Origin: Gentiana macrophylla
Lineage: Eukaryota > Streptophyta > Magnoliopsida > Gentianales > Gentianaceae
Direction of reading: 5' to 3'
DNA: 64,000 nucleotides
NCBI GenBank assembly: GCA_026214975.1
Contig: CM047810.1
Coordinates: 33,481,255-33,545,254 of the forward strand
Positions 33,712 through 45,650 of the stretch are shown here, in pieces. Below the pieces are notes generated by a model. That model saw only the letters and a list, made by a program, of their open reading frames with translations, had not been told where the DNA came from and ran no database searches. Each line of letters starts with the position of its first letter. The stretch's first letter is position 1. The translations under genes were made by a program, and so were the position numbers.

Positions 33712-34896
33712 GGGGTTCTATTAGGACCCCTATTTATTACTTACATCCACTTACTACTTGTACCACAAAATTTTCTTTTTGGCATCATAAGATTATTTTG
33801 ATTATTCTTATACTTTTCACACTACACAATTAATAAAAAAAACTACTGCTTTCACCACAACTTATAAAAAATTCAAACTAGTCCCCCCAAAAATTCACCC
33901 CTCATTTTTTCGTCCCCCCCTCTCCCCCCAATTTACAGTCCCAAACCATTTTCTCCACCACCCTCACACACAATTACCACCATCCTAAAACTTCTTCATT
34001 TTCCATATAGCACAAACCCTTTCCCCCATTTTTTCCGATGACCTCCCCCCAAACCATTTCTCTGGCCCCAAATCATTTTTTTTTTCATTTTTTCTGATGA
34101 CCTCCCCCCAACCCCAATTTACAGCCCCAAATCATTTTTTTTTTCATTTCCACCACCCCGCCCCTTCCCCTCTGCAAAACAGTGGGGCGACGCTCTATCT
34201 CCTCCCTCCCCTTTAACAGCCGCCTTTAAAGGCTCCAATGCAGCACCATTTTTTTTTGGAAGCCCACCTGCAAGTCGACACGCCTCGTCCATGGATGAAT
34301 GCGTGATGGTTGGGAAGGGAGGCAATATTGTTTTCTTTAAAGCTGCGATTTGGAAGCTGAAAAAAAATGATGGAGCTGCGATTTGGCCGGATTTCATGGA
34401 GATCGGATGGCCGGATTTAATGGAGATCGAATTTCAGTAAATAAATCAGACCCACCCCACACATGCTGCAAAACGCGGAGGAAAAGCCCCAAGGAAGCCC
34501 GCAAATCAACTCCGGCGGCGGAAAAAAAAGAGCAGCTCCCACAATTGCGACTTCAACCTCTTTTTTTTGGGGGTATTGTTCGAGTTAGATTGTAATTGTA
34601 TTTTGTTTTTTGGGTGGTGTGTTTGGAAGGAGGCTGGAGAGGTATGGCGGAGTAGATGACTAGGGGAGGATGGGGGAGATGGTGGCTGGGGGTGGGGAGA
34701 TAGATTTTAGGGATTGAAAATGGAAGAAGATGAGGTAAATTAAAATGTTGTAAATTTAGGGACTTAAATGTACTAAGTTCAATTTTTAATATGTTGAGGT
34801 GCTAAAAGTAATTGTGTGGTGTGTATAAGTAAAAAAAAATAAAAAAATCAAGATATGGGTGCTAATAGTAATAAGGGGGGTGCCAATAGAATCCCC
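33712..34896. mobile_element. Non-autonomous TIR transposon next to the MULE
   Basis: The left end GGGGTTCTATTAGGACCCC and the reversed right end GGGGATTCTATTGGCACCCC pair over about 45 bases, with TTATTACT recurring inside both arms. TATAATTA flanks both sides (33704-33711 and 34897-34904). The 8-bp duplication fits hAT or an atypical MULE. There is no transposase. The core (34150-34640) is richer in G+C than the flanks and has short open frames, so it could be a captured gene piece, but I recognise no family. Confidence 0.72.
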
Positions 34897-35887
34897 TATA
34901 ATTAATGTAATAAATAAATGTAGATGTATGAAAAATAAAATAAATGATGCATTGTAAATGTAAATGCATCATTTATTTTCGAATTTTTTTTGACAAGTGC
35001 CTCAGTTAGTTATTTCAGAACCGAAGGAGTGTGTGGTCCAGGACCAAATATGACATGATGATCCTGAACCAATATGATGCAGAATAATTTGATGGGTCAT
35101 CTGTTTTATACATGATATTTAACTTATTACCCCTATTTTAGAAAATATTATTGGTGGAACATGAATGACATGTACCGCCATAAAAATGCCGTAAAGTTAT
35201 ATATGACATAGGAATATTTTTTCCTTTTTTGAGGAATTAAAGAATTAGGAAACCGGGCAATAATATAATTTTGTGTTATTTAATAAGAACGTTAGCATCA
35301 AAATCCATATTTCTATGTCAAAAAATACTATTAAAAATATATTCTTACTTTTTACCGCAACAAAATTCAGAGTACTTTATATCAGCATCTCGATCTCTAT
35401 CATTACACCATTAAAATATCATTCTTTATCCACGAACAACTTTTCAAAGTTAATTTTTGTGAGAAAAAGAGAATGATTGAATAGAAAATTTGTAGGGTGA
35501 GCTACAGTACCGCCCTACATTTGGGACGGCACTGTTCACGGTCCTTATTATAGGAAAATGATGAGAAGGCTGATGGAATGTATTTTTTGTTGTATCCCAA
35601 CATTTTAACCCTATTATGAAGATAAAATATTATGAGACTTTGATGCCAATATCATTAATGGACTATTTATTATTCTAATTGATTTACGTAGATTTTGGAT
35701 TCATTCAAATTATCATGTTCACACCGTAATATCTATGATACATACCTTTATGCCTTTGGAATAAGACATGCAAGCATTTTTGCCTTCTTCTCCATCCTAT
35801 CTTTTCTCTTGTTCTTATCTGTTGTTGTGATACCTCGAATTTTCGTAAAGAGTATGAAGGTCTTTTTACAATTTTATGTGTATCACA
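34897..35887. other. Intergenic, small palindromic patch
   Basis: No gene is seen. Around 35498-35545 an imperfect hairpin (GGTGAGCTACAGTACCGCCC and its reversed relative) looks like a remnant of a small TIR element. The rest is AT-rich. Confidence 0.5.
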
Positions 35888-36600
35888 TGGAAAATTAGGG
35901 ATAAGGCCACAGTTTGAAATATTTTTAAATAACAGGGCAGCAACATATTTTTTATAGGGAGAAAAACAATTTCTACGTATCTATAGTCTAAAGGACAAAG
36001 CCAAAAAAAATTAAAAAATTATAAATTCAGGCTCCTATCGGTGGGAGTTTTTTTTTTTCTCTTTCATTATCTTCAAACGCTCATATCTTTTGATTTAGAT
36101 ATCCAAACGCGATAAAAATTTTACTAATTTTTTTATTTTTGATGCTCTTCGTTTTGAGACTTGGTTCGATATAATTACATCGTTTTTCATGAGATTCGCT
36201 GTCGAAATTCACTCAATGAACTACCCCAGTGAATCCCGAAAATCAGTAAATATCGACAGTGAATTTCGAACAATAGTGAATTTCGACAGCGGGTTTTCTG
36301 AACTCACGTCGGAATATGTTGAATGTGGTCTCAAAATAAAGAGAATGAAAGAATTAAAAATTTAGTAATTTTTTTTTTCAAATTTAGAGTTCTAGATTGA
36401 GAGATATGCGTGTTTAAAAGAAATAGATGCGAGAGAAAGTGTGTTGTTTTTTTTTTTTTGGGGGGGGGGGGGGAATTGTGCCAGAAAAATAAAATAAAAA
36501 AATAGTATCTTTTATGCAAAAAGTTTCAAAAAGTTGTCATTATTCCTAATTGATGAAATGTTGGTGTCCTTCTTCCTCAATCCCCCTAATTTTAATGAGT
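35888..36600 (+). repeat. Dispersed repeat family A, copy 2
   Basis: This is the partner of 20738-21460, same orientation, sharing GAGACTTGGTT, GATATAATTACATCGTTTT, the GTGAAT/TCGA cluster, and the closing AAAAAGTTTCAAAA. A homopolymer block (36447-36473) replaces the AT-rich spacer of copy 1. Confidence 0.7.
36447..36473. repeat. T-run followed by G-run
   Basis: About 13 T are followed directly by 14 G. The G run is the longest in the window and a likely site of sequencing or replication slippage. Confidence 0.9.
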
Positions 36601-37646
36601 TATGTTTTAACAAAATAAATAGAGTCAAGATAAATGTTAAAGGTTGTTTACGGTATTTTAAAAGTATAACTTTTAGTAAGGGCAAAACGAGAAATGTACC
36701 GACTTTTATATATACCCCTTTACACCCCAAACCCATCCATTTTTCATTCCCACCCCTCCCAAATGAGTCATGCGGCTGAATGAGAGAAAAAAGAGGGGAG
36801 AAAAGAAAAGAAAAGAGAAGAGAAGAGAAGAGAGAAAGAGAAATCCCGTCTTTCCGATCGACCCGGCTTTCGAAATCACAAACCAACTACACCAAAATGC
36901 TTCCCTTGATGAGAGCTTAATTTTGAATTTTGATACAAGTTTCACTCCGATCAAGTAAGAGTTTCGAAAACTGATTTTCTAGATCTAGATGTGTTCTTGA
37001 GCTTTTCTTAGCTTTTTAATATTTAAAATGTTGTAGTAATTGTAGAACTTTGTTTTGGTGGTAGATTTGAAGTGGGTTGTTTAGATTCTTGGAGCTTTGC
37101 TTGTGGTTCTAAATCTTCTTGGAGTGTTCTTGAAGATTCAATTTTGAATAACATCTTTTTCTTCAAAAGATTTAAGGTAAAGGGACGTTCAACTAAATCT
37201 AAATATGTTATTTTGGTGTTTAGATGTAGTTTTCTACTTCAAGCATGTTTTTGAGTAATTTCATATCACTTTGACTTGAATTTTATGTCATATTGGTGTT
37301 TAGATCTAGTATAATGTTACAAACATGTTGTAGAATAATTTTCATATTATTTTTGTATGGATTTGGAGTAGATTTAGTGTTTAAAACGGTGAAGAAAATA
37401 TGGAATTTGATCCTAGAGTGTTGGCTGATTTTCTAGGCTAAAATGGAACAAAAAGTTCGTAAAATGTTTCTCCTTTAATGCATGCCTTAGTGTAAAGCCT
37501 TAGAGCAACTCCAACGGCATCCACTTTCACCAGCAAAACAGAAAATTGATGGAGAAGTACCACTCTAATGGCCATAGTTTTCCTCCATCAAATTGGTGGG
37601 AAGCAAAAAGTCTCCAACAATTTGCTCTCAAAAGTGTCCTCCATGC
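36601..37646. other. Intergenic with a purine-rich patch
   Basis: 36780-36845 is a GA-rich low-complexity stretch. After it the text is T-rich and frames are short. I find no gene that I recognise. Confidence 0.5.
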
Positions 37647-37811
37647 TTGGACCGTCAACCGTAGTTAAAGCGACGATCTGATTGGATCATACTGGTATGA
37701 ATCTTTGTCTACTTCTTTTTGTCTTAATTGTTTATACGAAGTCGGTTCTCGGGTTAAAAGGAAATCAAATTTTTGTATTACGCTGTGTAACCCTAGTTGA
37801 TTTCCTTACAG
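37647..37811 (+). repeat. LTR remnant of the Angela-like family
   Basis: It resembles the last 140 bases of the solo LTR at 50209-52033: AAAGCGACGATCT, GGATCAT/AGATCAT, AAAAGGAAATCAAATTTT, TTACGCTG/TTCCGCTG and the end TTGATTTCCTTACA against GTGATTTCCTAACA. The left part is missing. It is the third, oldest-looking copy of the family in this window. Confidence 0.65.
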
Positions 37812-37859
37812 TTCAATTTTAAAACCGCATATTTATGATATATGTGCGCTCCTGCTTTC

Positions 37860-38616
37860 AAAGAATGGAATGCTTCAAAATCATAATTAGTAATAAGCAT
37901 GTCATAGACAAAAGCACTTAAGTTTCCTGATTTGACATAATCAATGAACCTCTTGAGCACGTTAACCACCACTCACGAGATAGCTTGTAAATCGAATTGC
38001 GTAAAAATACTTATCAGAATCTCGTCATAATTGAAGGTGTCACCACCTCGAGGATAATAGAAATACAAGTCTCATTAACTCGACCACCTCCGCTCCAAAT
38101 ATTTAAAATATCAAGGACCACCTGCATGACATCAACACCAATAATATGCCACAATTTATGAAAGGAAAATAACGTGCATATCATCCGGCTAATGCGATTT
38201 CCTCTCCGGTTGCTGCTTGAGGCAACAAAAATCTCACTCTCTGTATAAGGTACATCCAAACCCTCCCTCTGATCAAGGGTCAGGGATGAAAAATGGAGAC
38301 CTTCCACATCATTTTCCACCCCATTCGAGGTGTAGATTTGTTGGAAATATTCAGTTGTTATCCACTCCATCTCGTCCGGCTCAGAATGAATACCGCATGC
38401 ATTATTGTATAACATGTGAATAGAATTTCTCGCCCCCTTGAAAGTAGCTTTGTGATGAAAAAAATTCGTATTTATCAAGTTCTTGTAAGCCACATTCTCG
38501 CTTTCCAACGAGAAATCAGCGGATTGCGATGGCGAAGCTTTGAAGTTCATTTTTTTTAAATGATAATAAAATTGTGTTTTAATATATATATTAGTTTTTG
38601 TTTCACGAGCTAGTCT
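37860..38616 (-). pseudogene. LINE reverse transcriptase fragment
   Basis: On the minus strand the frame contains the link region of plant L1-type LINEs: NTNFFHHKATFKGARNSIH, WITTEYFQQIYTS, then FHKLWHIIGVDVMQVVLDIL. After a stop, more RT follows (GNLSAFVYDMLI, FEAFHSLK). The catalytic part beyond this is missing. The fragment is cut at the left by an LTR remnant and at the right by a Mutator-like MITE. Confidence 0.78.
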
Positions 38617-38626
38617 TTTCATCATA

Positions 38627-39183
38627 GGGATTTTGACACTTTTGATCCTTCATATTTTAGTTTTGTTTCAAAAATAATCCTTATGCTTCTGAATGACATT
38701 TTTGGTCCCTTATATTTTGTTTCAATTTTAGGACATTTACATGACACTTTTGATCCTCTAAATTTGTATTTTGTTTCCATTTTAGGACAATTACCAAATT
38801 AACCGTCTAAGTCAACATCGACTAAACGTTTTATCCAACCTGGCAGCCATGTGTGATTTCATATCTCATTTAAACGATTAAACATCGACATTAATAAAAA
38901 TTAGATACCTTGAAGAGATTTTGTTGTTGTGATGACATTTAAGGGGAAAAATTAGGGATTTAAAAGAGGAATGAGGGGAATATCCACGTTTAATCGTTTA
39001 GATGTGATATGAAACCATACGTCGTTGTCAGGTTGGATCAAACGTTTAGTTTGTTTAGACTCCTAATTAGATCCCAAAATTAAAACAAAATACAAATTTA
39101 TAGGATCAAAAGTATCATTTAAAAACATAAGAGTTAGTTTTAAAACAAAGCTAAAACACGAAGCACTAAATGTTGAAAATCCC
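38627..39183. mobile_element. Mutator-like MITE (557 bp)
   Basis: Both ends read GGGATTTT inward, and homology continues with TTTTAGNTTTGTTT over about 47 bases. The 10-bp duplication TTTCATCATA flanks it (38617-38626 and 39184-39193). Inverted order continues inside (AAACGTTT and AAACGATTAAA against TTTAATCGTTTA). No coding sequence is seen. It ends 177 bp before the UPF0729-like start codon. Confidence 0.85.
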
Positions 39184-39360
39184 TTTCATCATATATGCAC
39201 CCATGACCCACCCCGTCCCCTCCTTCCCGAGGTCAATATTACTTTGAAGGAACTGCCGGCATTTGAAGTTGCGATAAACTTGTGAATTACCGCAAGCCGG
39301 GAAGATCGAGAGAGAGATAAGGAATCTCCCGTTGCCGTAGACAAAATCAGTTGAATAAAC

Positions 39361-41632
39361 ATGGTACGATGTCTCGAAGACTGCCGGAATTAATTTTCCG
39401 TTTCGAATTTAAAAAAACGTATCTTTGTGTTATGCTATTGTTCTTCTTTATTCATCAATATATGCTTATATCGAATTGGTTAAATTGTTGAAAACAGGTG
39501 TGCCTGATGTGTTTATTGCCTCTGTTTCTGATCCCAATCGTCAATTTACTGCCGATCCTCTTTGATTTGATGATGGTAATCGATTTTCCTTGTTGTATTC
39601 GTATTTGCTAGCTAGATCTTTTCGAGCTAAATTGATTTTTTTTTTTCTTTCTCCCTTAATGAAAATTTCAGGCAAAAATCTATAGATTATGCGGATGGGA
39701 ATATCGTAAGCCAGAGAGGGTGCCTCCTGCCTGTCCTTACAAGCCTCCTGCTTCCACTTCCAATTCTTCAGTAAGTCTCATCGACCTTAATATGGTTCTG
39801 TGATTAGATATTGATTAAGTAGTTTTTATTTTATTTTATTTTAAGATTAGGAAAATTCTTTCATCATTGAGAGGGAATAAATTTCTCACTCAAGTTCATG
39901 AATGGGATAAGACTTTTAAAGTTGTTCATAGTTGTTAAGGCTCTAGGCGTTGCCTTATGATTTGAGAAATGCTACAAAGTATAATAAAGTGATTATACTT
40001 TACGTGCCTCCTGTAAAAAACCTGCTTAAATGGACTTGAAGCGCTGCTTAAACAACACTGATTGAGGTTTAGTTATCTTGTTGGTTGTTTTATCTGTGGA
40101 TGTACAAAGAAGCAGGGGCTGATTCATTCGTTCGTACAAGTAGATAAGATTTACTCACTTCTGTCTACTATGATAAAAGATGGGGAAAAGTAGCCATTCA
40201 AGAAGTTGATGTGGGTGGGTCGGTCACTGGGGCATGAAGTTGCTCACTCTTTTCTTATGTTCTCAGCTGCTTACTTGCCATATGACTGAAAAGGCCCCTC
40301 ACCTCTTGTTTTTCTCCTCATGCCCCTTTGGTGTCAAACAAATTTTACTTGCCATAAGTAGAGGTCACAAGACCATTTGGGTTGCTTGTTGATCAGTCTT
40401 GAATACTATTGGAGGGGCCGACATGTGTCTTCGAAAGCAAGTATTTGGCATAAATCTTTATGCACAGGCTTATAATTAATGCATAGATTGAGCATTTGGC
40501 CAATGTATCTTTGTCCCTGCTACTTTTGGATGGAAATTGATTTAAGTCTAGCTCATGCTCTATTAGCTCAGCCAATACATACCTTTCTTACAAACCCCAA
40601 GTCAATAAACGAAAATAAAAGTACATGAATGAGTTAGTATAAGTTCGTGGGTGCATCCAATGGATTTGAATGAAATGTGAATGTTGTACACGGTGCATCT
40701 ATTCCTGAAATAGTGAATGTTCCTTTGCTTCATGGCACAAGTTGTTTCAAATTGTTGTCATTGGGTTAAATGAATTGTTTTTATAAGTCGTGTGCAAAAT
40801 TTCGTTGAAACGATTAAATTGGTTTCAGTAATGATTCTTGGGTTACTCTTTTGTTTCAAACTTCCTTTATGAGCTCTTGTAGGTACAGTGGTTGTATGAG
40901 TATATATTATATTTAGTAAATGTGTCCTAGTGTGACCCAAGTTGAACTAGGTTTGGCATTGGATTAATTGCTTCAAATTACTGCAATAATCTGAACAATT
41001 AAATATGAGGCCTTATATGAGTTTGAACCCAAGTCACACTATTTGCTACCCTCTCTGGATGGGGTAAGGGATTGAATGCAGGTGCATCATTCACTTGTGG
41101 GTCTGAGTGTAAGGGATTGAATGCAGGTGCATCATTTCACTTGAAGGATAGATATGAACTTTTGATGTAGGTTCGGAACAAGTTTTATAATACAAACCGT
41201 TTTAAGAAGGTTGTACCAAGTGCCATGCATCATATCCTTTCATTTTTACTGTTTTTCACATAGTAGGGGTGTCCATGGTTCGAACCGCCTAATTACTTGA
41301 GATGCTGGGAAAAGGAAAATGCCCGTGTAAAAGGGTATAATGATAGTATATGATGTTTGCTGGCTGATACACCTTTCTTACAAGGGCTCTACCATAAAAT
41401 CTCTTTACTCTCTAGGTTTGGGTATTTACTTCCAAGTGACAAATTCTTACTTTTGCGTCCATCCTTCAAAAAAATAGTAGATGCAGAATATGTACCCATG
41501 CAAGTGTTCGCCCCATCACTTTTGATCAGCAGTGACAATGTTTTTTCTTCACAGGTTGATGGAGAATCTGTGCCTGTTGATTCAGACAATCCGCAGAAAC
41601 AAATACATGCAGATGGTGTCAAACAAGAATGA
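39361..41632 (+). CDS. UPF0729-like small protein, four coding exons
   Basis: Coding exons are 39361-39363 (ATG only), 39498-39575, 39672-39770 and 41555-41632, joining in frame to 85 aa. Donors are GTACGA, GTAATC and GTAAGT; acceptors are AACAG, TTCAG and CACAG. The protein starts [20 protein letters not shown], a hydrophobic segment of about 25 residues that likely enters a membrane or serves as an anchor. The middle is [20 protein letters not shown] and the tail is hydrophilic. This plan (short MVC start, hydrophobic stretch, W plus basic/Pro region) is that of the UPF0729 family (animal C18orf32), a small protein of unclear function linked to lipid droplets/ER in animals. Intron 3 is 1.8 kb and contains a short direct repeat near 41065-41150. 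The reading is intact; expression is unproven. Confidence 0.78.
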
Positions 41633-42805
41633 TGCTAGATTTTAAAGAAGTAATCTTTTAATCAAATCCTAGTTTTTGCTTTATGTTGTTTGGGACAATT
41701 ACATTATGATCATGTGTCATTACACTCAAATTACTTAGTTGATGATGTAAGATTATTGAGTTCGAATAACCTTCAGGGCATGATGATACTCGGTGGTGAT
41801 TTGTTGTTCTTGTATTTTACCAATTATATACATGGTCTAGTTTCCTGGTTTTTCTAATTCTGAAACCAAACCATTTTTTATGGTTTCAAAATTTACTATA
41901 ATTGAATTAAACCATTTCACCCGGTCCGGTTTGACTTGGCTTGGCCTTGGTTATGGTTTTTTCTGTTTTGTCTTGTCCGTTTTTCCATAATATAGTAATC
42001 CCTTAGAAAAGCCAAAAGTAACTGCCTCCACAATTGGAAATGTATTTGCTGGGCTGATGAATCACTTCAAGAAAACTTGGTGTCAAGAATAAGGGAAAAT
42101 AATTCATCAAAAAAAAAAAAAAATGAATAACAGAAAATATGTTGTCATATGCATATAGACCCAGAATACTCTAAAAGTGAGCAACCAATATATGGGGGAA
42201 ACAGACTCCCCCTTATCCCTATAACATTTCAAATAATATTAAATAATACATATTCTACCTCACAACCCTATTTATACTGCATTAAATATTTATTATTTCA
42301 CTCAATAAAAAGATCATTTATCCATATCCCTATAATTTTTAATAATCAAATATGATTAGAGGCGTGAATAAGATCCCTCAAGTGAGGATGATCTGCTCAT
42401 ATCCCTAAAAATAAATAAGGATAGAAATTTTCCATTGTTTAAAGAGTAGAAGCTCTATTTTTATCTTCATTTTAGGGATATAAGCGTATATAGAAACTGC
42501 TTAAAGGAGTCTTCTAAAACTTGCAAGTTTAGGGCCTCCATTTTAATGTAATAGAAATGTATTTAGGTCATTTTTTTAATTTTTTATACTGGTAAAAACC
42601 AAATTTATAGTCAAATTCAGTGAAAGAAAGTCTAATAAAATTCCGTTACATTTTTTTATTACGCGCATCAAATAGTATAAATTTAAAATAGTTGTGATAT
42701 ATTATATTTACCACATAATCGAGGGCCCTAATTGTTTTTTTCGCCTAGTGTCTCCGATTACACAAAAACGGCCCTGGGAAAGTTGACAATCTATGCCTCA
42801 AAAGT
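41633..42805. other. Intergenic downstream of the UPF0729-like gene
   Basis: The gene's 3' UTR and AT-rich DNA are followed by a dispersed repeat at about 42200-42440, which has a relative at 42945-43170. No further gene is seen. Confidence 0.5.
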
Positions 42806-43170
42806 AAAAGATTGGTCCGACATATGCTTGCGTTAGCTATGCGTTGCTTTTGCGGTCCGACATATGAAAATGGTACAAATATGGTACAGCAGCATGGAGA
42901 ATAATTATCCCTGTTAAATGATTATTTGATACAACATACCTCACTAGTATTGCTATCTTTACTCTTATATTATTTTTAAATACCATTAAATAATACATAT
43001 TCTATTTTACCAAACTATTCATACATGCTAAATATTTATTATTTCACTCTATGAGCATCTCTATCATTATTCTTATGATTTTTTATAATTAAGTATGTTT
43101 AAGACGTGAATAGTGCATCCTCAAATGTAGGGATGCGCGGTTCATATCCCTTAAAATAAATAGGGATAGA
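42200..43170 (+). repeat. Two direct copies of a ~220-bp AT-rich repeat
   Basis: Segments at about 42210-42430 and 42950-43165 share TTAAATAATACATATTCTA, AAATATTTATTATTTCACTC and ATATCCCTNAAAATAAAT.GGATAGA. A partial third lies near 43640-43680. They look like a MITE family; I cannot fix the ends. Confidence 0.6.
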
Positions 43171-44520
43171 CAGAAGCGAACGCAGGATACCGGACGACGG
43201 GGGCGATTTTTGGCAATCAAAAAACATATAGTAGGTTTTTATCGTCCCCTACAATTCTAAAAAAACACTATAAATCCAAAAAAAAAAACGACTATAAATT
43301 TCGCTAAGAATGAAAAAAACTGTTATATATCGAATGATCCAAGCACATCAACCCTTCTACTTCTATCAATAAATATATAAACACTACAAACAATATTTTT
43401 GAAAGAAACCAATGTTCCGAAACCGATTAATATTTTTTAAATGAATCACTTTGTTAATAACTATGTATTGTTATTTACATGATAAAAGTTTTATGTTAAA
43501 TTTTGGAGAAGTCGAATATAAATTTTATTGGATCGAAAAAATATTCAAATAATATATATAGTAGTGTATTATGTGGATCCAAGGGGCGAGTGCCCCCTCC
43601 CTTTGTACAAGACTTTTGAATTTTATCCTTACATTTTATCCTCAGTTTGGGGATAGCCTAAAAATAAATAAGGATAGAGACTCTGTTATACATGACTTTT
43701 GAATATTATCATTATATTTTATCATCATTTTGGGATAGAGCGTCTTATAGAGACTCTCCTACGAATACTCTTACACTACAACCCAAGATGAATCATGGAT
43801 AATTAAAAATGTGGGAATTGTTTTGGTAGATTGAGTAGCATATTCGGTAGGCTTGCGTAAGGGTGTAATCGAGCCGAGTCGAGTCGAGTCGATACTCCCT
43901 ACGGCTCGACTCGACTAAAAAGTCTGGACTCGAAACTCGGCTCGAGCTCGATCGAGCCATAAAAAGACAAGATCGGACTCAACTCGTTAAGTACTCGATA
44001 TAGCTCGACTAGGCTCGTAAGCTCGATTATTTTCTTAGAATTTATTTAATTTTAATGAGATATGGCAAGATCGAGCTCGACTCATCTAATACTTGACTCG
44101 AATAATATCTTTTGAATTATAAAAAATAATATCTTATGATAAATTTAATTAACTAAATAATTATTTAATCAAGCTCGATAAACTCGTGAACTACTCGATT
44201 GCTATAGTTTAAAACTCGAGATCGACTCGGTTAATTATTCGAGAAACTCGACTCGAGCTCGAACTTGAAAAAAGCAAATTGAGTCAACTCTCTTGTGAAT
44301 CGAATACAAATATTTCACAAGTAGTCCGACTTCCCTATGGCTTGCGTGCCGGAAAATATGAAAATAAACTTTTATTTTTTTAAGGGAAAATAAACTTTTT
44401 AAGAGAGGCTAAATTTCTGCACGCTACTGTACTCATTTGTACCATTTTCAGATGTCAGCCCGTACAAGCAACGCATAGCCAACGGAAGCATATATTTACA
44501 ATCTTTTTTTTACGGGGCAT
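42806..44520. repeat. Inverted pair of ~85-bp arms, 1.5 kb apart
   Basis: 42806-42895 on the + strand and 44425-44520 reversed share AAAGATTG, ATATGCTTNCGTT, GCTATGCGTTGCTT and TGAAAATGGTACAAAT, about 80 percent by eye. They could be the ends of one non-autonomous TIR element or two unrelated copies of a small MITE. Confidence 0.5.
43858..44290. repeat. GAGTCGA/GAGCTCGA-rich repeat
   Basis: CTCGA and its complement TCGAG recur many times, beginning with a direct run GAGCCGAGTCGAGTCGAGTCG and ending GAGAAACTCGACTCGAGCTCGA. The pattern is self-complementary, as in small TIR elements, with a low-complexity palindromic sequence. No coding. Confidence 0.7.
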
Positions 44521-44989
44521 ATATGACAATCTTTTAGGCCATTCACAATGGCTTTTAATACCACAACGTGAGTGTCCACTTTTTACAAAATGACATTGGG
44601 ATGTAGAAAATAAATCTACAATGACAGCCCAAACCACACCGTGAATAAAATGGATGGCAAGAGGGAAGTGAGTCTATATTTTACACTTCACGTTGGTAGA
44701 CTTTCTCTTTCTTGGCTAGCTTTAATTTCATTTCTTAAATTTATTTTTTTTACATCTCTTGCTGGATCCCACTTTTCGTCTTATACCCATATTCGGCAGG
44801 AAAATTTATATACATTGGTAAATCAATTGTAGTGCTTTTAAAGCCATTGTGTGTTGTTGGGGGTGTGAATAGGAATGACATTATAACGCTGTGTAGAGAC
44901 AATTTTGATCTTTTGATGATAAATAATGATAGGAAAACTTTAAGCTTATTGTGATTAGCGCTACTTTGAGGCATGGATTGTCAAGTTTC
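44521..44989. other. Intergenic, MITE-like text
   Basis: CATTCACAATGGC and similar words resemble the ends of common plant MITEs, but I could not find matching termini. No gene is seen. Confidence 0.4.
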
Positions 44990-45251
44990 CCATATATGGA
45001 GGGAAACTTGAGAAACTATACCCGAAAAGTAAAAAATTTGACAAAATATGCTTCGACACATGCGTGACTCGTGCGTCACTCATGCGTCTAAAGCGTCTCG
45101 TCGCAGATGGTCGTCGCGTGCCTCAAATCGCGTCGCGCGTCGCGTCGCTCATCGCGTCGGATCTGGTGATAGTTTTCAAATGTTTACTTTTGAAGCGTAT
45201 TTTTCCAATTTTTTACTTTTCAGGCATATTTGTTCAAGTTTCCCTATATGG
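44990..45251. mobile_element. MITE with long arms and CG-rich core
   Basis: The left arm 44990-45057 and right arm 45190-45251 are inverted relatives sharing GGGAAACTTGA, GAAAAGTAAAAAATT and ATGCTTCG/ACGCTTC. The core is very rich in CGTCGC and GCGTC words, unlike the AT-rich surroundings. No transposase. Confidence 0.7.
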
Positions 45252-45650
45252 AAGATGAAAGGGCCTCACAGGCTTAACTTCCTGTTATGGCAAGTCACCA
45301 TCGATTACATACCCACAATGAGCATGTTGTGTAGAAGATATGTCAGTAGTGCTGATACATGTTTCATTTGTAAGCAAGCAACAATATCTCATCTTCAAGC
45401 ACTTAGAGACTGTAAGACTGTCAATCACATCTGGAAAAACCTACACCCTAGAAAAAGTTGGACAAAGTTCTTTGGGCAACAAAATGTCAAGAACTGGATT
45501 GCTAAGAGCACCTACAATGATCCATGGTCTCTACAGTGTCACACAAAATATCCTACGTGGGATCCAGTTGACATTCACATTCACATTGCCACCCACAATG
45601 GCATTTTAGTTCATGAGCAATTTTTTCACCAAAATGATTATTTCCCATAA
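45252..45650 (+). pseudogene. LINE 3' fragment with zf-RVT domain
   Basis: Beginning KGPHRLNFLLWQV, the frame continues YIPTMSMLCRRYV, CFICKQATISHLQALRDCK and HIWKNLHPRKSW. This is the zinc-binding domain that follows RT in plant LINEs (C-x2-C...H...C), usually just before RNase H. The rest of the LINE is missing. It abuts the MITE, and an artificial open frame spans both. Confidence 0.8.

Noticed and set aside
36512..36958. Overlapping open frames on both strands near the GA-rich patch
   Set aside because: Low-complexity composition keeps frames open; no recognisable protein.
38217..38423. + strand 68-aa frame
   Set aside because: Shadow of the minus-strand LINE fragment.
45048..45650. 200-aa open frame starting with an Arg-rich segment
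   Set aside because: Its first part is the CG-rich MITE core and the rest is a LINE zinc-binding relic; the join is accidental.
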